DNA of 40,917 nucleotides, taken from contig DAIRVC010000007.1 of the NCBI GenBank assembly GCA_036803025.1, positions 1-40,917 on the forward strand. The letters are read 5' to 3'. How positions within the stretch are numbered: the first letter of the stretch is position 1; the number at the start of each line of letters is the position of its first letter. Source of the stretch: DAIRVC01 sp036803025. GTDB taxonomy: Bacteria > Chloroflexota > Anaerolineae > Anaerolineales > E44-bin32. Below are positions 1 through 7,669 of this stretch, piece after piece. A program made the translations under genes and the position numbers. The notes below the pieces were generated by a model, which was given only the letters and a program-made list of their open reading frames with translations, was not told the origin of the DNA and searched no databases.

Positions 1-2
1 CT

Positions 3-479
3 CTACGTCCTCCAGGCCGAGATCATAGACCAGGTAGGCGTAGGCGACGTGGTCGACAGCCCGGCGTGGGCCAGGAGGTTGGGCTCGAACGCGTACACGA
101 AAGCGGCGGCGACCCCGGCCGCAGGCCCATACCACTCACGCGACCAGAAGAACAGGACCAGCCCGACGGCCCCTGAGAACAGGATGGTGGCGATGCGCCC
201 GATCCTCTCCGGCTGCCAGGTGCCGTCAAGGCGCTCCGGCCACAGGCGCAAAGCGACCGCGACAGGGAGCGCGTTCAGGGCCGAGACCGGCATCTTGCTG
301 TCGTCGAAGCGGTCGGAGTTGCGGTCGAGGATCTGCATGCCGTAGCGCAGGTGAGACGACTCGTCATAGGTCAGCGACTGGGTGCGCGTGCTCAGCGCCG
401 CGATCACCATGTGCGCTGTCAGCAACGCTACCGCAAGCCAGAATGCAGCGCCCGGGTTTCGGATGCGAAGAGATGGCAT
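3..479 (-). CDS. membrane glycosyltransferase N-terminal part (GT39/ArnT-like), probably interrupted
   Basis: The 158 readable residues look like the start of a polytopic glycosyltransferase of the dolichol-phosphate-mannose/ArnT type. There is a first membrane segment at about residues 11-30, then an acidic stretch (TYDESSHLRYG, about 37-47) of the kind that carries the catalytic Asp/Glu in the first external loop, then a second membrane segment near 92-110. Family members are usually 450-600 residues, but this frame stops at positions 3-5, right after AHAGLSTT, where the family commonly has a TTD motif. Another minus-strand frame stays open from about position 55 to the window edge and reads VAYAYLVYDLGLED, so a frameshift or small deletion around 46-55 is possible. 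It lies 103 bp downstream of the EEP gene on the same strand. Family call moderately sure; intactness unknown. Confidence 0.6.
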   Translation of the reverse strand: MPSLRIRNPGAAFWLAVALLTAHMVIAALSTRTQSLTYDESSHLRYGMQILDRNSDRFDDSKMPVSALNALPVAVALRLWPERLDGTWQPERIGRIATILFSGAVGLVLFFWSREWYGPAAGVAAAFVYAFEPNLLAHAGLSTTSPTPTWSMISAWRT

Positions 480-582
480 GCTTCACCTTTGCGCGTGCCC
501 TGCTTGTTTGCCCGGGTGTGGTCCCACCCGAGGTTCGGATTGCGCCAGGGGACCCATACTGGGAGCGGAGCCTGCCCGGCTC

Positions 583-1488
583 TCATGCGCCGGCCAGGAC
601 GAACTCAGCCACCAGGGCGCGGTGGTCGGACGGGTAAGGGGTGACGACAATGTCCGCGCGGGCCGCGTCCTCGCCGACGATTTGGATCCCGCGCGGGATC
701 GCGCCGCTTCGTGCGGCGAAGATAAAGTCGAGCCGGTCTGGATGATCCAGCGGATCGTCCTCAGCCCGCGTCGGCGTCCAGGTGTAGCCCGGGCTGCGCA
801 CCTCGTCCGGATAGAAGAGCCGGAAGACGTCGACCAGGCCTGCCTCCGTGAGCGTCCGCGTGGCGGGGAAGTCCACTTTGATCGGGCAGCGGCCGGCGCG
901 GGCGGCCGCCTCGGTCCAATCCTGGTGCGAGGGTTCGTTGAAGTCGCCGGTCAGGAAGCAAACCTCCCGTGCGGCCTGCGCGCGCCGCAAGTCGCTCAGG
1001 AGAGACTCGATCTGGGCGGCGCGCGCCTGGCGTGCTGCGGCGATGACCTGGGCCTCGCTTTCCAGGAACGGCGCGTCCTCGTACGGGATGTGCAGGATCT
1101 GGTAGGGCTGGTACGGCTTGTACATCAGATGCGCGTTGAACAGGAAGAAGGCCGCGCCCGAGGGCAGGGTCACGCGGGCCCCCCAACGCATGGGCGTCAG
1201 GTCGCTCAGGTGGTGCGGGCTGAGGATGGCCCGGCCCTCGCCCTGATCGAGGACGTTCCATCCGAGCATCGCCGCCAACTGCGCGGCGCGGTCCGGCCGC
1301 GGGCCCTCGATACGGAGTTCGTGCAGGCCGTCGGCTTGCCGGCCTCGGCCATCCGGCGTGGCTGTGGACGGGAGACCGAGAGTCTCTTGCAGCCCGACCA
1401 CGTCGGGCAGGGCGGCGGCAATGACTCGGGCCGACTGCTCGAGGGGCTGGCCGCCGGCATCGCCGCCGTGCCACAGGTTGAATGTCAT
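583..1488 (-). CDS. endonuclease/exonuclease/phosphatase (EEP) family protein
   Basis: This 301-residue protein has the ordered EEP motifs: MTFNLWHGG at the N-terminus, GLQE with the metal-binding Glu35, FNAH (118-120), GDFNEP (Asp182, Asn184), a late Asp in DRLDFIF (252-258), and the terminal catalytic SDH (287-289). These residues bind Mg2+ and hydrolyse phosphoester bonds in DNases, sphingomyelinases and inositol phosphatases. Sequence alone does not give the substrate. No signal peptide is evident, so a cytoplasmic location is likely. The ATG at 1488 is preceded directly by an in-frame GTG (1491), an equally possible start, with a GAGGGG stretch some 15 bases upstream. The frame stays open further upstream, but that part is low-complexity and overlaps the tspO-like gene, so I exclude it. 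Confidence 0.8.
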   Translation of the reverse strand: MTFNLWHGGDAGGQPLEQSARVIAAALPDVVGLQETLGLPSTATPDGRGRQADGLHELRIEGPRPDRAAQLAAMLGWNVLDQGEGRAILSPHHLSDLTPMRWGARVTLPSGAAFFLFNAHLMYKPYQPYQILHIPYEDAPFLESEAQVIAAARQARAAQIESLLSDLRRAQAAREVCFLTGDFNEPSHQDWTEAAARAGRCPIKVDFPATRTLTEAGLVDVFRLFYPDEVRSPGYTWTPTRAEDDPLDHPDRLDFIFAARSGAIPRGIQIVGEDAARADIVVTPYPSDHRALVAEFVLAGA

Positions 1489-1643
1489 CACCCGGATCGT
1501 GCGGCCGGGTCCCCTCGACGGCTCTTTAGAAGGCACGCCCAAGCCTCGCTGGGTGCAAGACTCGATCGCTTTGATCCCCGTACCATCGGACCGCGCCCGG
1601 GGGCGGTCGGCAGCCAGCCCGAGCGCCGTCGAACGCGCTCGCC

Positions 1644-2408
1644 TCAGGCGCGGGCAGGCACGCGGCGGATGAACAGGCTGGCCACCGCCATCAACGCAAC
1701 CAGCGCGGTGGCGGTCCAAGCTGCCGTCGCCACAAGCCCTGTGCCCGCGTGTTTGACGCCAATGCCGGCGAAGGCCCAGACCAGCACGAGCAGGTAGACC
1801 ACGTCCCTGCGACTCCAGGCCATGACAGCGGCGATGGCTACGGCCACGGCCAGGACGATCACCAACCAGGTCGCGTCGGAAACGCCCCAGCCCCCCCACT
1901 GCAGGTAGTCGAGGACGGAAGTGACATTGGCGATCGTGGCGACGGTGATCCACCCCAGATACAGGCTGAAGGGGGCCTGCACCAACCGTCGCTCGGCCGG
2001 CGTGGTCGGAGCCTTCCCGATTTCCAGACGCAGAAAGATAACGATCAGACAGGCCAGCAGCACGAGCATGGCGGGTAAGGTGAGAAGGAAGATTTCATAG
2101 TGCCAGAAGAACAGCCAGGCGATATTGGCCGCCGAGGCGATCACAAACGGCAGGGCGATCCGCCGCAGCGCCGGATTGGCGCGCTGGCCAGGGAGCGCCT
2201 GGAAGACTGCGTACCCGATCAACCCCAGGTAGATCAGGCCCCAAATCGAGAAGACATACCCGGCCGGGGTGAAGTAGACCTGAAAACGATCGGAGATCTC
2301 GCCGGTGTTGAGGCCGTTCAGGGGCAGCACATTGGCCAGTGCGTTGACGGCGATGGTCAGAAGCACTGCTGAGACTACCAGGATCTGCCGAAGCGTGTCT
2401 TTGTTCAT
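1644..2408 (-). CDS. TspO/MBR-family tryptophan-rich membrane protein, long form
   Basis: The 254-residue, almost wholly hydrophobic protein carries the TspO signature YFTPAGYVFSIWGLIYLGL near residues 45-63 and further Trp-rich segments (WLFFWHYE, YLGWITVATIANVTSVL). Classical TspO proteins have five helices and 150-180 residues. This belongs to the longer 'tryptophan-rich sensory protein' variant, with about seven predicted helices. TspO proteins bind porphyrins and sterol-like ligands and are linked to tetrapyrrole and stress responses; the role of the long form is not established. It ends about 150 bp before the likely EEP start on the same strand. A possible extended -10 promoter lies about 110 bp upstream of the ATG. 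Confidence 0.85.
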   Translation of the reverse strand: MNKDTLRQILVVSAVLLTIAVNALANVLPLNGLNTGEISDRFQVYFTPAGYVFSIWGLIYLGLIGYAVFQALPGQRANPALRRIALPFVIASAANIAWLFFWHYEIFLLTLPAMLVLLACLIVIFLRLEIGKAPTTPAERRLVQAPFSLYLGWITVATIANVTSVLDYLQWGGWGVSDATWLVIVLAVAVAIAAVMAWSRRDVVYLLVLVWAFAGIGVKHAGTGLVATAAWTATALVALMAVASLFIRRVPARA

Positions 2409-2518
2409 CTCGCCTCTCTCGGTCGTGCGGCCGCGGCGGATGGTCCTGACGGGAAAGGCTCGTTGGGAGCGGCCCGCAACAGCGAATAGTGGACCGGCGG
2501 CAGCACGCCTTGCGCAGT

Positions 2519-2527
2519 ATTGTAGCA
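2519..2527 (-). promoter_or_regulatory. candidate extended -10 promoter for the TspO-like gene
   Basis: On the minus strand the sequence reads TGC-TACAAT, an extended -10 element, in the 221-bp gap between the CoA-transferase B stop and the TspO-like start. There is no good -35 at 17 bp. It would give a leader of about 105 nt. Pattern match only. Confidence 0.4.
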
Positions 2528-2629
2528 GGCCGGATGCGTTAGGTGGCTGCCGCGGCCCATCGGCGTCGGTGGCCGTTGACCGCCCGGGAAACGCCTGGGA
2601 TGCGCGCGAGCCATTTGGCCGCGCCGGCC

Positions 2630-3400
2630 TCAGGCCAAGAAGATCCGCTCCGGGTCGACGACTTCGCGCAGGATGCGCAGCTCTTCCGGGGAGGGCGCCG
2701 GGGTTTCCCGCGCGCCCTCAATGTCGATGGGAAAGCCGGTGTCGTCGGCCACGGCCTGCGCCGTCAGACCGGGGTGGTAGCTTTCCAGGTAGAGGGCCTT
2801 GCTGTCGGCGCGAAAGCGCATCACGCCCTTGGTGGTAACGATGGCGCTCGGCCCGCCGCGGACCAACCCGGCCTGCCGGCGGCTATCCCCGCCCTCCAGC
2901 CAGCCGGGGCTGGTGACATAGTCGACGGTGACCGGGAAGCGGCGCTTTTCGTGCTTGGCGATGATGATCGTGCGCTTGGCCAGGCAGGCGATGTCGCATG
3001 AGCCGCCGCTGCCGGGAAAGCGCACCTGCGGCCGGCGCGGGTCGGCGCCGATCGAGGTGCTGTTGATGTTGCCGTGGCAATCGACCTGGGCGCCGCTCAA
3101 GAAACCGACGTCGACGCGGCCGGCCTGGAGCACGTAGTTGAAGACCTCCTGTAGCCCGGCGGCGGTGGCCGCCCCGCGCAGCGTGCGCGGGTCGCCGACC
3201 GACATCGGCAAGTGCGCCAGCTGGCTGGCGCACGTCCCGGCCTCGAAGATGATGCAGCAGTCGGGGGCGTGGGTGTGCTGGGCAAGCATGGCGCCCAGCA
3301 TCGGCAGGCCGGTGCCGGCGAAGACGACCTCACCGTCGCGGATCTCGCGCGCCGCCGCCACGGCCATGAGCTCTGTCAGCGAATACGGGCGGGCGCTCAT
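2630..3400 (-). CDS. gctB: glutaconate-type CoA-transferase, subunit B
   Basis: This 256-residue protein follows Acidaminococcus GctB almost end to end as I recall that sequence: GTGLPMLGA, NINSTSIG, FPGSGG, HEKRRFPVTVDYVTSPGW, and a C-terminal EVVDPE. Glu53 in IIFEAG sits where the family's catalytic glutamate forms the enzyme-bound CoA thioester. Class I enzymes of this fold move CoA between carboxylic acids. The close actinobacterial relatives IpdA/IpdB instead open a steroid-ring CoA intermediate, so the substrate cannot be fixed from sequence. The start overlaps the stop of subunit A as ATGA (3397-3400), which indicates translational coupling and a two-subunit enzyme. Confidence 0.85.
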   Translation of the reverse strand: MSARPYSLTELMAVAAAREIRDGEVVFAGTGLPMLGAMLAQHTHAPDCCIIFEAGTCASQLAHLPMSVGDPRTLRGAATAAGLQEVFNYVLQAGRVDVGFLSGAQVDCHGNINSTSIGADPRRPQVRFPGSGGSCDIACLAKRTIIIAKHEKRRFPVTVDYVTSPGWLEGGDSRRQAGLVRGGPSAIVTTKGVMRFRADSKALYLESYHPGLTAQAVADDTGFPIDIEGARETPAPSPEELRILREVVDPERIFLA

Positions 3401-4368
3401 GATTCGAGCCTCCTGCGACGCAAGTTCGGGCTGTAGCCGTAGGCCGGATCGGCCCGGAGCGTGTTCAAGTGCAGCGGCCCTCCGACGGCTTCCAGGTACT
3501 CGAGGTGATTGCGCGGTCCGAGCACGTAACGGTCCAGGTACTCCTGGAAACCAGCGTCGTCGCGCGCGTGATCGTGGTAGCGCTTGAGGTGGAGCGGATC
3601 GTAGTCGTAGTAGTTGTAGACCGCATACGGGTGTGCGCCGAAGGGCACGTGGCAAACGTGGGCGATGGCCATGTGGGGGATCGGATTGCGTTCCGGCTCG
3701 GCCCGCAGCGTCTCCTCCGGGACGATCTCCTCGGCGGTCACGATGACGACGTCGGCGCACAGCGCCTGCTGAACGTCGGCGAAGGTTTGCCCCTCGATGC
3801 GCACGATCCCGTTGCTTGCCGCCTTCTGGACATGCAGCACGGCGAACTCGGTGTGGATGGCCGGGACCAGGACGACCCGGTCGTCGGCCTGGAACGGCGA
3901 TTGCAGGACGTGTGCCTTGAGGGGTGAGGTGCGCCGATCGGCGGCGCGCTGCGCCTCGGTCAGTGCCTGACGGGCGAGGACGTCGCTGCCCAGCAGGCTG
4001 CGGATCGGCATGAACGGGATGCCCATCGCGCCGGCGGCGAAACGCGAGACCATGGCGAAGTTGCTGTAGTCTTCCCATTCGATCTGGCCGCGCTCGACGG
4101 CCTGCCGCCAGCGCGGGCCGACCGTGCCGAAGGCTTCGTCGGCTTCATAGGCCAGCTCGACGCGCCGGACGCAGCCGGCGCCGATGAGCAGGTCCCAATC
4201 ACCGCCGGGCGAGTGGCCGAACAAGTACAGGTCACGTCGACGCAGACGGACGAGTTCGTGGATCAAAGCCATCGGGTGACGCTGGGTGGTGAAGCCGCCG
4301 AAGGAAATGGTCGCCCCGTCCGGAATCAGGGCGGCCGCGGTGGGCAGGTCGATGAGCTTGCCGGTCAT
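3397..4368 (-). CDS. gctA: glutaconate-type CoA-transferase, subunit A
   Basis: The 323-residue protein shows GctA hallmarks: ISFGGFTTQRHP (21-32), the GGDWDLLIG loop (55-63), EDYSNFAMVSRFAAGAMGIPF, GTVRIEG-like NGIVRIEGQTF, and the GAHPYAVYNYYDYD segment near the C-terminus. It supplies half of the heteromeric active site with subunit B and lacks the catalytic Glu itself. The ATG at 4368 was chosen because GGGGGAC lies just upstream and the family begins close to this point. About 50 further in-frame upstream residues look non-coding. No other genes of glutaconate, steroid or aromatic degradation are adjacent, so the pathway is open. Glutaconate could be replaced by another dicarboxylate. 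Confidence 0.85.
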   Translation of the reverse strand: MTGKLIDLPTAAALIPDGATISFGGFTTQRHPMALIHELVRLRRRDLYLFGHSPGGDWDLLIGAGCVRRVELAYEADEAFGTVGPRWRQAVERGQIEWEDYSNFAMVSRFAAGAMGIPFMPIRSLLGSDVLARQALTEAQRAADRRTSPLKAHVLQSPFQADDRVVLVPAIHTEFAVLHVQKAASNGIVRIEGQTFADVQQALCADVVIVTAEEIVPEETLRAEPERNPIPHMAIAHVCHVPFGAHPYAVYNYYDYDPLHLKRYHDHARDDAGFQEYLDRYVLGPRNHLEYLEAVGGPLHLNTLRADPAYGYSPNLRRRRLES

Positions 4369-4768
4369 GGGATCGTCCCCCGATCGGGTGAGGTTTGCTG
4401 GCAGTATGGGCGCAACCGTGTGCGGCAGGCTGCGCTTCAGGCTGCGGGGGCCTGGCGTCCCGGCCCAGCCGGACGCGCCCCCGGCAACTCGGCTCGATTG
4501 TAGGCGAGGCATGCAACGGCGCAAGTTGGCTTGTGTGGGCAGCCGTAAGCCGGGGGCCCGCCGTCAGCGGCGCAGAGGCGATGCGCCCTGGCCTCCAGAT
4601 GCCTGCAGCGGGAGTCCGGCGAGGATTGCGGATGGGCGAAGCGCGCATCGACCCGACGCGGGCCGTTCGCGGACAACCACCATCCGTTTGGCGCGCGAAT
4701 GCTGTAAGCCACCTGTAATCCGGCCCGAAGGGTTGCGCCCCATAATGGCGCACAGAGCGAAGATACTC
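4369..4768. other. 400-bp divergent intergenic region
   Basis: This stretch separates the CoA-transferase operon (minus) from the unknown gene at 4769 (plus). Apart from the candidate minus-strand promoter at 4497-4524 and a CATAAT hexamer at 4741-4746, I see no convincing gene, RNA or repeat. The open frames crossing it are rich in Arg/Pro/Gly and lack start signals. Confidence 0.6.
4497..4524 (-). promoter_or_regulatory. candidate promoter of the CoA-transferase operon
   Basis: The minus strand has TTGCGC (4524-4519), a 16-bp spacer and TACAAT (4502-4497). The resulting leader would be about 120 nt. Match to the housekeeping consensus is good at -10 and only TTG at -35. Confidence 0.4.
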
Positions 4769-5629
4769 ATGAATATCTACTCGACCCTTCAGGCCAAAGG
4801 CATTGACGATGGGGCTGCGTTCATCCTGACCCTCGAAGGTGCCGCCGTCGAAGTCCACGTGTACAGCGGTATCGTGATCTCCGCCAAATCGATGCGCCTG
4901 TCGGGGGACGAGATCCGCACGGTCTTGTCGCGCGGCGAGGTCAAGGAGATTTCCGTGCAACCGCGCGACGTGGACCCGGGGAACGCGCAGGCGGCGGTGG
5001 TTGCCGCAGCCTTCCCGGCCGCAGCCACTGCGGCGCTCGACATGCAGAAGCTGACGCCGGCCAGGCTGGTCCGCCTGGCCAGCATCCTGCCCGGCCTGAT
5101 CCGCTCGGATGCGGAACAGGGAGCAGGAGCGTTCGATCTCGTGCGGCGGCACATCATGGCACTCTACCCCGGCTTCCTGCCGGATGCCGCCACGATCGGA
5201 ACGCGATTGGAGAAGCTCGGTCAGGAGTTCGGGATCGTGACGCCCGCCGACCAGCCCCTGCCCGGTGACCTGTATGCGGTCCCGCAGTGGGTGTTCGGCC
5301 GATTGGATTCCATCGACGACGCGACCTTGAGGGATCTGGCGCTGTACTTCGTCCTCTTCGGCGAACTGCCCGGGAGGATGATCACCACGACGGCCGAACG
5401 CGTCACCAGCCTGGGGGCGAAACCCGGGTGGGCGATACTCTCCAAGAGCGCCTATCCGGGGCTGGAGTCGAGCACCTCCGCGGCCGTCTTCAAGAACGGC
5501 AGGAAGATCGGGGATATCGGCATCGATTGGCACACGGATCAGAAGAAGACGATGGCCTTCACCAAGGCCGACTTCGATCGCATGGGTCTATCCGCGGACG
5601 ACAAGCTGACCGTGATCCTCACCGACTGA
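4769..5629 (+). CDS. protein of unknown function, first gene of a two-gene operon
   Basis: I do not recognise this protein of 286 residues. From the alternative ATG at 4745 it would have 294. It is soluble in character, without signal peptide. The N-terminal third alternates strand-like segments (FILTLEGAAVEVHVYSGIVISAKSMRLSGDEI), then an Ala-rich stretch, then a helical segment (LTPARLVRLASILPGLIRSDAEQGAGAFDLVRRHIMALYP is only part of it). The C-terminal half is mixed alpha/beta and ends in LSADDKLTVILTD, a turn reminiscent of swapped-hairpin folds, though that is weak. The ATG at 4769 is preferred because a CATAAT at 4741-4746 could be its -10, which would exclude the earlier start. Thirteen bases separate it from the small membrane protein that follows, so the two probably work together. 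Confidence 0.6.
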   Translation: MNIYSTLQAKGIDDGAAFILTLEGAAVEVHVYSGIVISAKSMRLSGDEIRTVLSRGEVKEISVQPRDVDPGNAQAAVVAAAFPAAATAALDMQKLTPARLVRLASILPGLIRSDAEQGAGAFDLVRRHIMALYPGFLPDAATIGTRLEKLGQEFGIVTPADQPLPGDLYAVPQWVFGRLDSIDDATLRDLALYFVLFGELPGRMITTTAERVTSLGAKPGWAILSKSAYPGLESSTSAAVFKNGRKIGDIGIDWHTDQKKTMAFTKADFDRMGLSADDKLTVILTD

Positions 5630-5642
5630 AGGAGACGCAATA

Positions 5643-5876
5643 ATGGACTATGTAACGCTGATGAACTTGATCTTCTGCATCTTGATCCTCTTGCTCGGCA
5701 TCAAGAAGTGGCGCGATACGGGCGTCAAAGCGTTCCTGCTCGTGGGGCTCGGCTTCACGATGTTCGGCATCTCCCACACCATGACCCTGCTGGGCTACGC
5801 CACCCCGCTGAAGACGGTGCTCATCGGCGTCCGATCCATCGGGTACATTCTGGTCATCGTCGGACTGCTGGTCTAG
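5643..5876 (+). CDS. small membrane protein, unknown function
   Basis: This 77-residue protein has three hydrophobic segments, at roughly residues 5-20, 29-48 and 59-77, joined by short basic loops (GIKKWRD, TPLKT). That pattern is typical of a small integral membrane protein. GGAG in AAGGAGACGCAATA is an excellent ribosome site just before the ATG, which supports real translation. It is the second gene of an operon with the unknown soluble protein at 4769-5629 and is followed by the 13-bp-stem hairpin at 5943. A membrane anchor or partner for the upstream protein is a reasonable guess only. Confidence 0.7.
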   Translation: MDYVTLMNLIFCILILLLGIKKWRDTGVKAFLLVGLGFTMFGISHTMTLLGYATPLKTVLIGVRSIGYILVIVGLLV

Positions 5877-5942
5877 TGCGCGCCGGCCAGCCGCCGACCG
5901 CGGCGGCTGATGGCCGATCCTTGCGCTTGACATCACCCAACC

Positions 5943-5973
5943 AGAGGCCCACTCGGCTCGCGAGTGGGCCTCT
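5943..5973. terminator. perfect 13-bp stem hairpin between convergent genes
   Basis: AGAGGCCCACTCG pairs perfectly with CGAGTGGGCCTCT around a five-base loop. It lies between the plus-strand small membrane protein and the minus-strand CDGSH gene, so it can end both transcripts. The T-tract after it is poor (GCTTTGT). Confidence 0.75.
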
Positions 5974-6046
5974 GCTTTGTAGGGCCCTGCTTCACAACTG
6001 TGGTGCGCCGCGCGGCCGAGCCGCTCAGGGGATGGAATCCGAGCGG

Positions 6047-6247
6047 TCAGGTCTCCTTGGAGGCCTCCGGCGCCGGCGCGCTGACGATCACCGGAGCGAC
6101 CTTGCCCGGCTGCTTGCGGTGCGATCCGTCGCAAAAAGGGAACTTGCCTGAAGCGAAGCAGCGGCACAAGGCGACGGTCTCGCCCGGGTCGAGCTGGATT
6201 TCGGTGCGCAGCTTGCCGTTGCGATCTTCGGTCCTGTGGGTAGCCAT
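6047..6247 (-). CDS. CDGSH iron-sulfur domain protein
   Basis: The 66-residue protein contains one full CDGSH zinc-finger-like motif, CRCFASGKFPFCDGSH (residues 28-43). The ligands are Cys28, Cys30, Cys39 and His43. In mitoNEET-type proteins these three Cys and one His hold a redox-active, pH-labile [2Fe-2S] cluster. No membrane segment is present, so it is a soluble bacterial single-domain form, probably dimeric like its relatives. The C-terminal 20 residues are Ala/Pro/Glu-rich and likely disordered. A GAGG stands about nine bases before the ATG. Its neighbours give no functional clue. Confidence 0.9.
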   Translation of the reverse strand: MATHRTEDRNGKLRTEIQLDPGETVALCRCFASGKFPFCDGSHRKQPGKVAPVIVSAPAPEASKET

Positions 6248-6357
6248 TCGGGGAACCTCGTGGTGCGGCCCGGGATTTCCAGGATTCTACGGCGCTGCGT
6301 CGGCGGCGGGCAAGCGAACGCGGAAGTCTCTGACCGATAACGTCCGCCGAGGCGCTG

Positions 6358-6366
6358 TGCTACCAT
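6358..6366 (+). promoter_or_regulatory. candidate extended -10 promoter for the ABC-LytTR gene
   Basis: TGC-TACCAT resembles an extended -10 and lies 50 bp before the ATG of the ABC-LytTR fusion. No -35 match is seen at normal spacing. Confidence 0.35.
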
Positions 6367-6416
6367 AGGAGCGTACCATCCGGGGTTGATACGGGTGCGC
6401 CTCGCGGCCCAGCCTG

Positions 6417-7409
6417 ATGATTGAGATCGTCGGCCTCCAGAAGGTCATCGCACAGCAGACGGTGCTGGATATCCCCGAACTGCGGATCGAGGCCGGGGAG
6501 ATCGCCGCGCTGGTTGGGCCGGCGGGCAGCGGCAAATCGACGCTGCTCGACCTGCTGATTGGACGGATTCAGCCGTCCGCCGGTCGGGTGCGGGTGGCGG
6601 AGATCGACCCACGCGCAGACCCGGAGACATTCAGCCGTCGGACCGGCGTCCTGTTCTTTGAGGACGGCCTCTACTCGCAGCTCTCCCCGCTGCAGAACCT
6701 GCGTTTCTTCTGCCGGCTTCAAGGTCTGCCGGCTGTGCGCGCCGAGGAAGTGCTTGACCTGATCGGGTTGGCTGACCAGAGCAAGGCCCGGCTGCAGAAG
6801 CTCACCGCCAGCATGTTGCGGCGATTGGCCTTTGGCCGGACGATCCTGCATCAGCCCTCCGACTTGATTCTGATGGAGCCCTTCGCCCGCTGCGACGAAC
6901 CGTCCATCGCCCTGTTGACCGGGCTCCTCCGGCGGCTGGCCGATGGCGGCGCGGCGATCTTGACCCTGGCTGACGATGCGACTCGCCTTGTGGGCGTGTG
7001 TGATCGCGTGAACCTCCTGCAGCAGGGCCGCATCGTTCCCGCCCCGCACCTGGGTCAGGAGCCCGCCGCGGCGCAGGCGTTCAAGATCCCGGTTCGCCTG
7101 GAGGGTAGCGTCGCCCTGGTCAACCCGGCCGAGGTCTACTATGTCGAGGCCGAGGAAAGCCGGGCCATCCTGGTAACGGCCGACAGCCGCATGGCGACCC
7201 AGTTCACGCTGGGGGAACTGGAGCGGCGCCTGGGACGGAGCGGGTTCTTTCGCGCCCACCGCGGCTATCTCGTCAACCTGCAGCATATCAAGGAAGTCAT
7301 CCCGTTCACCCGCAACGCCTTCAGCCTGCGCCTGGATGACGCCGCCGGCACGCTCATCCCCCTCAGCAAGGCCGCCGCCGCCGAACTGCGCGAACTCCTC
7401 GGTTACTGA
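6417..7409 (+). CDS. degenerate ABC ATPase domain fused to a LytTR DNA-binding domain
   Basis: Residues 1-205 are an ABC nucleotide-binding fold and residues 223-330 a LytTR domain (IPVRLEGSVALVNPAEVYYVEAEE ... FFRAHRGYLVNLQHI ... IPLSK). Walker A is intact (GPAGSGKS, 34-41). The signature is LTASM instead of LSGGQ (129-133), the Walker B Asp is Met153 (LILMEP), and the H-loop His is Ala185. The protein probably binds nucleotide but may hydrolyse it poorly or not at all. LytTR domains bind DNA and usually follow a receiver domain. Here an ABC fold takes the sensory position. It sits 260 bp upstream of, and on the same strand as, a canonical ABC exporter, so it likely regulates that locus and may pair with its ATPase. 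ATG 6417 is the first start; no clear ribosome site is seen. Confidence 0.88.
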   Translation: MIEIVGLQKVIAQQTVLDIPELRIEAGEIAALVGPAGSGKSTLLDLLIGRIQPSAGRVRVAEIDPRADPETFSRRTGVLFFEDGLYSQLSPLQNLRFFCRLQGLPAVRAEEVLDLIGLADQSKARLQKLTASMLRRLAFGRTILHQPSDLILMEPFARCDEPSIALLTGLLRRLADGGAAILTLADDATRLVGVCDRVNLLQQGRIVPAPHLGQEPAAAQAFKIPVRLEGSVALVNPAEVYYVEAEESRAILVTADSRMATQFTLGELERRLGRSGFFRAHRGYLVNLQHIKEVIPFTRNAFSLRLDDAAGTLIPLSKAAAAELRELLGY

Positions 7410-7669
7410 GTCTGCCGGGGACGCAGGTTGTCCCCGTGCCCGGCGAGCGACCGCCCCGGCCGGCCCGCCGATCGCCGCCCTGTCGCCCCACCCCGAACTC
7501 ACACCGCTTCAGGCTGTCTCGACCGCCCTGCTGCTTGCTCCATTCAACCCCCGGGAAGCGCCGTTCAGCCCGATTCTGTTGCGGGGCCTGTGTGTTTTGG
7601 CTATCGTGGGTTTGGAACGGACGGGCCCAATGCGCTTGGGCCTAAGCGGGAGTGTCCAGGGAGGGTGCC

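Noticed and set aside
382..1797. Long plus-strand open frame of 471 codons opposite the EEP gene
   Set aside because: It is antisense to a clear EEP protein and its translation is Arg/Pro/Gly-rich without motifs. High GC makes such frames common.
7410..7669. Paired LytTR-type binding repeats upstream of the exporter ATPase
   Set aside because: I looked for two similar nine-base repeats spaced about 21 bases apart. A few GTT-containing pairs occur, but none with convincing consensus and spacing.
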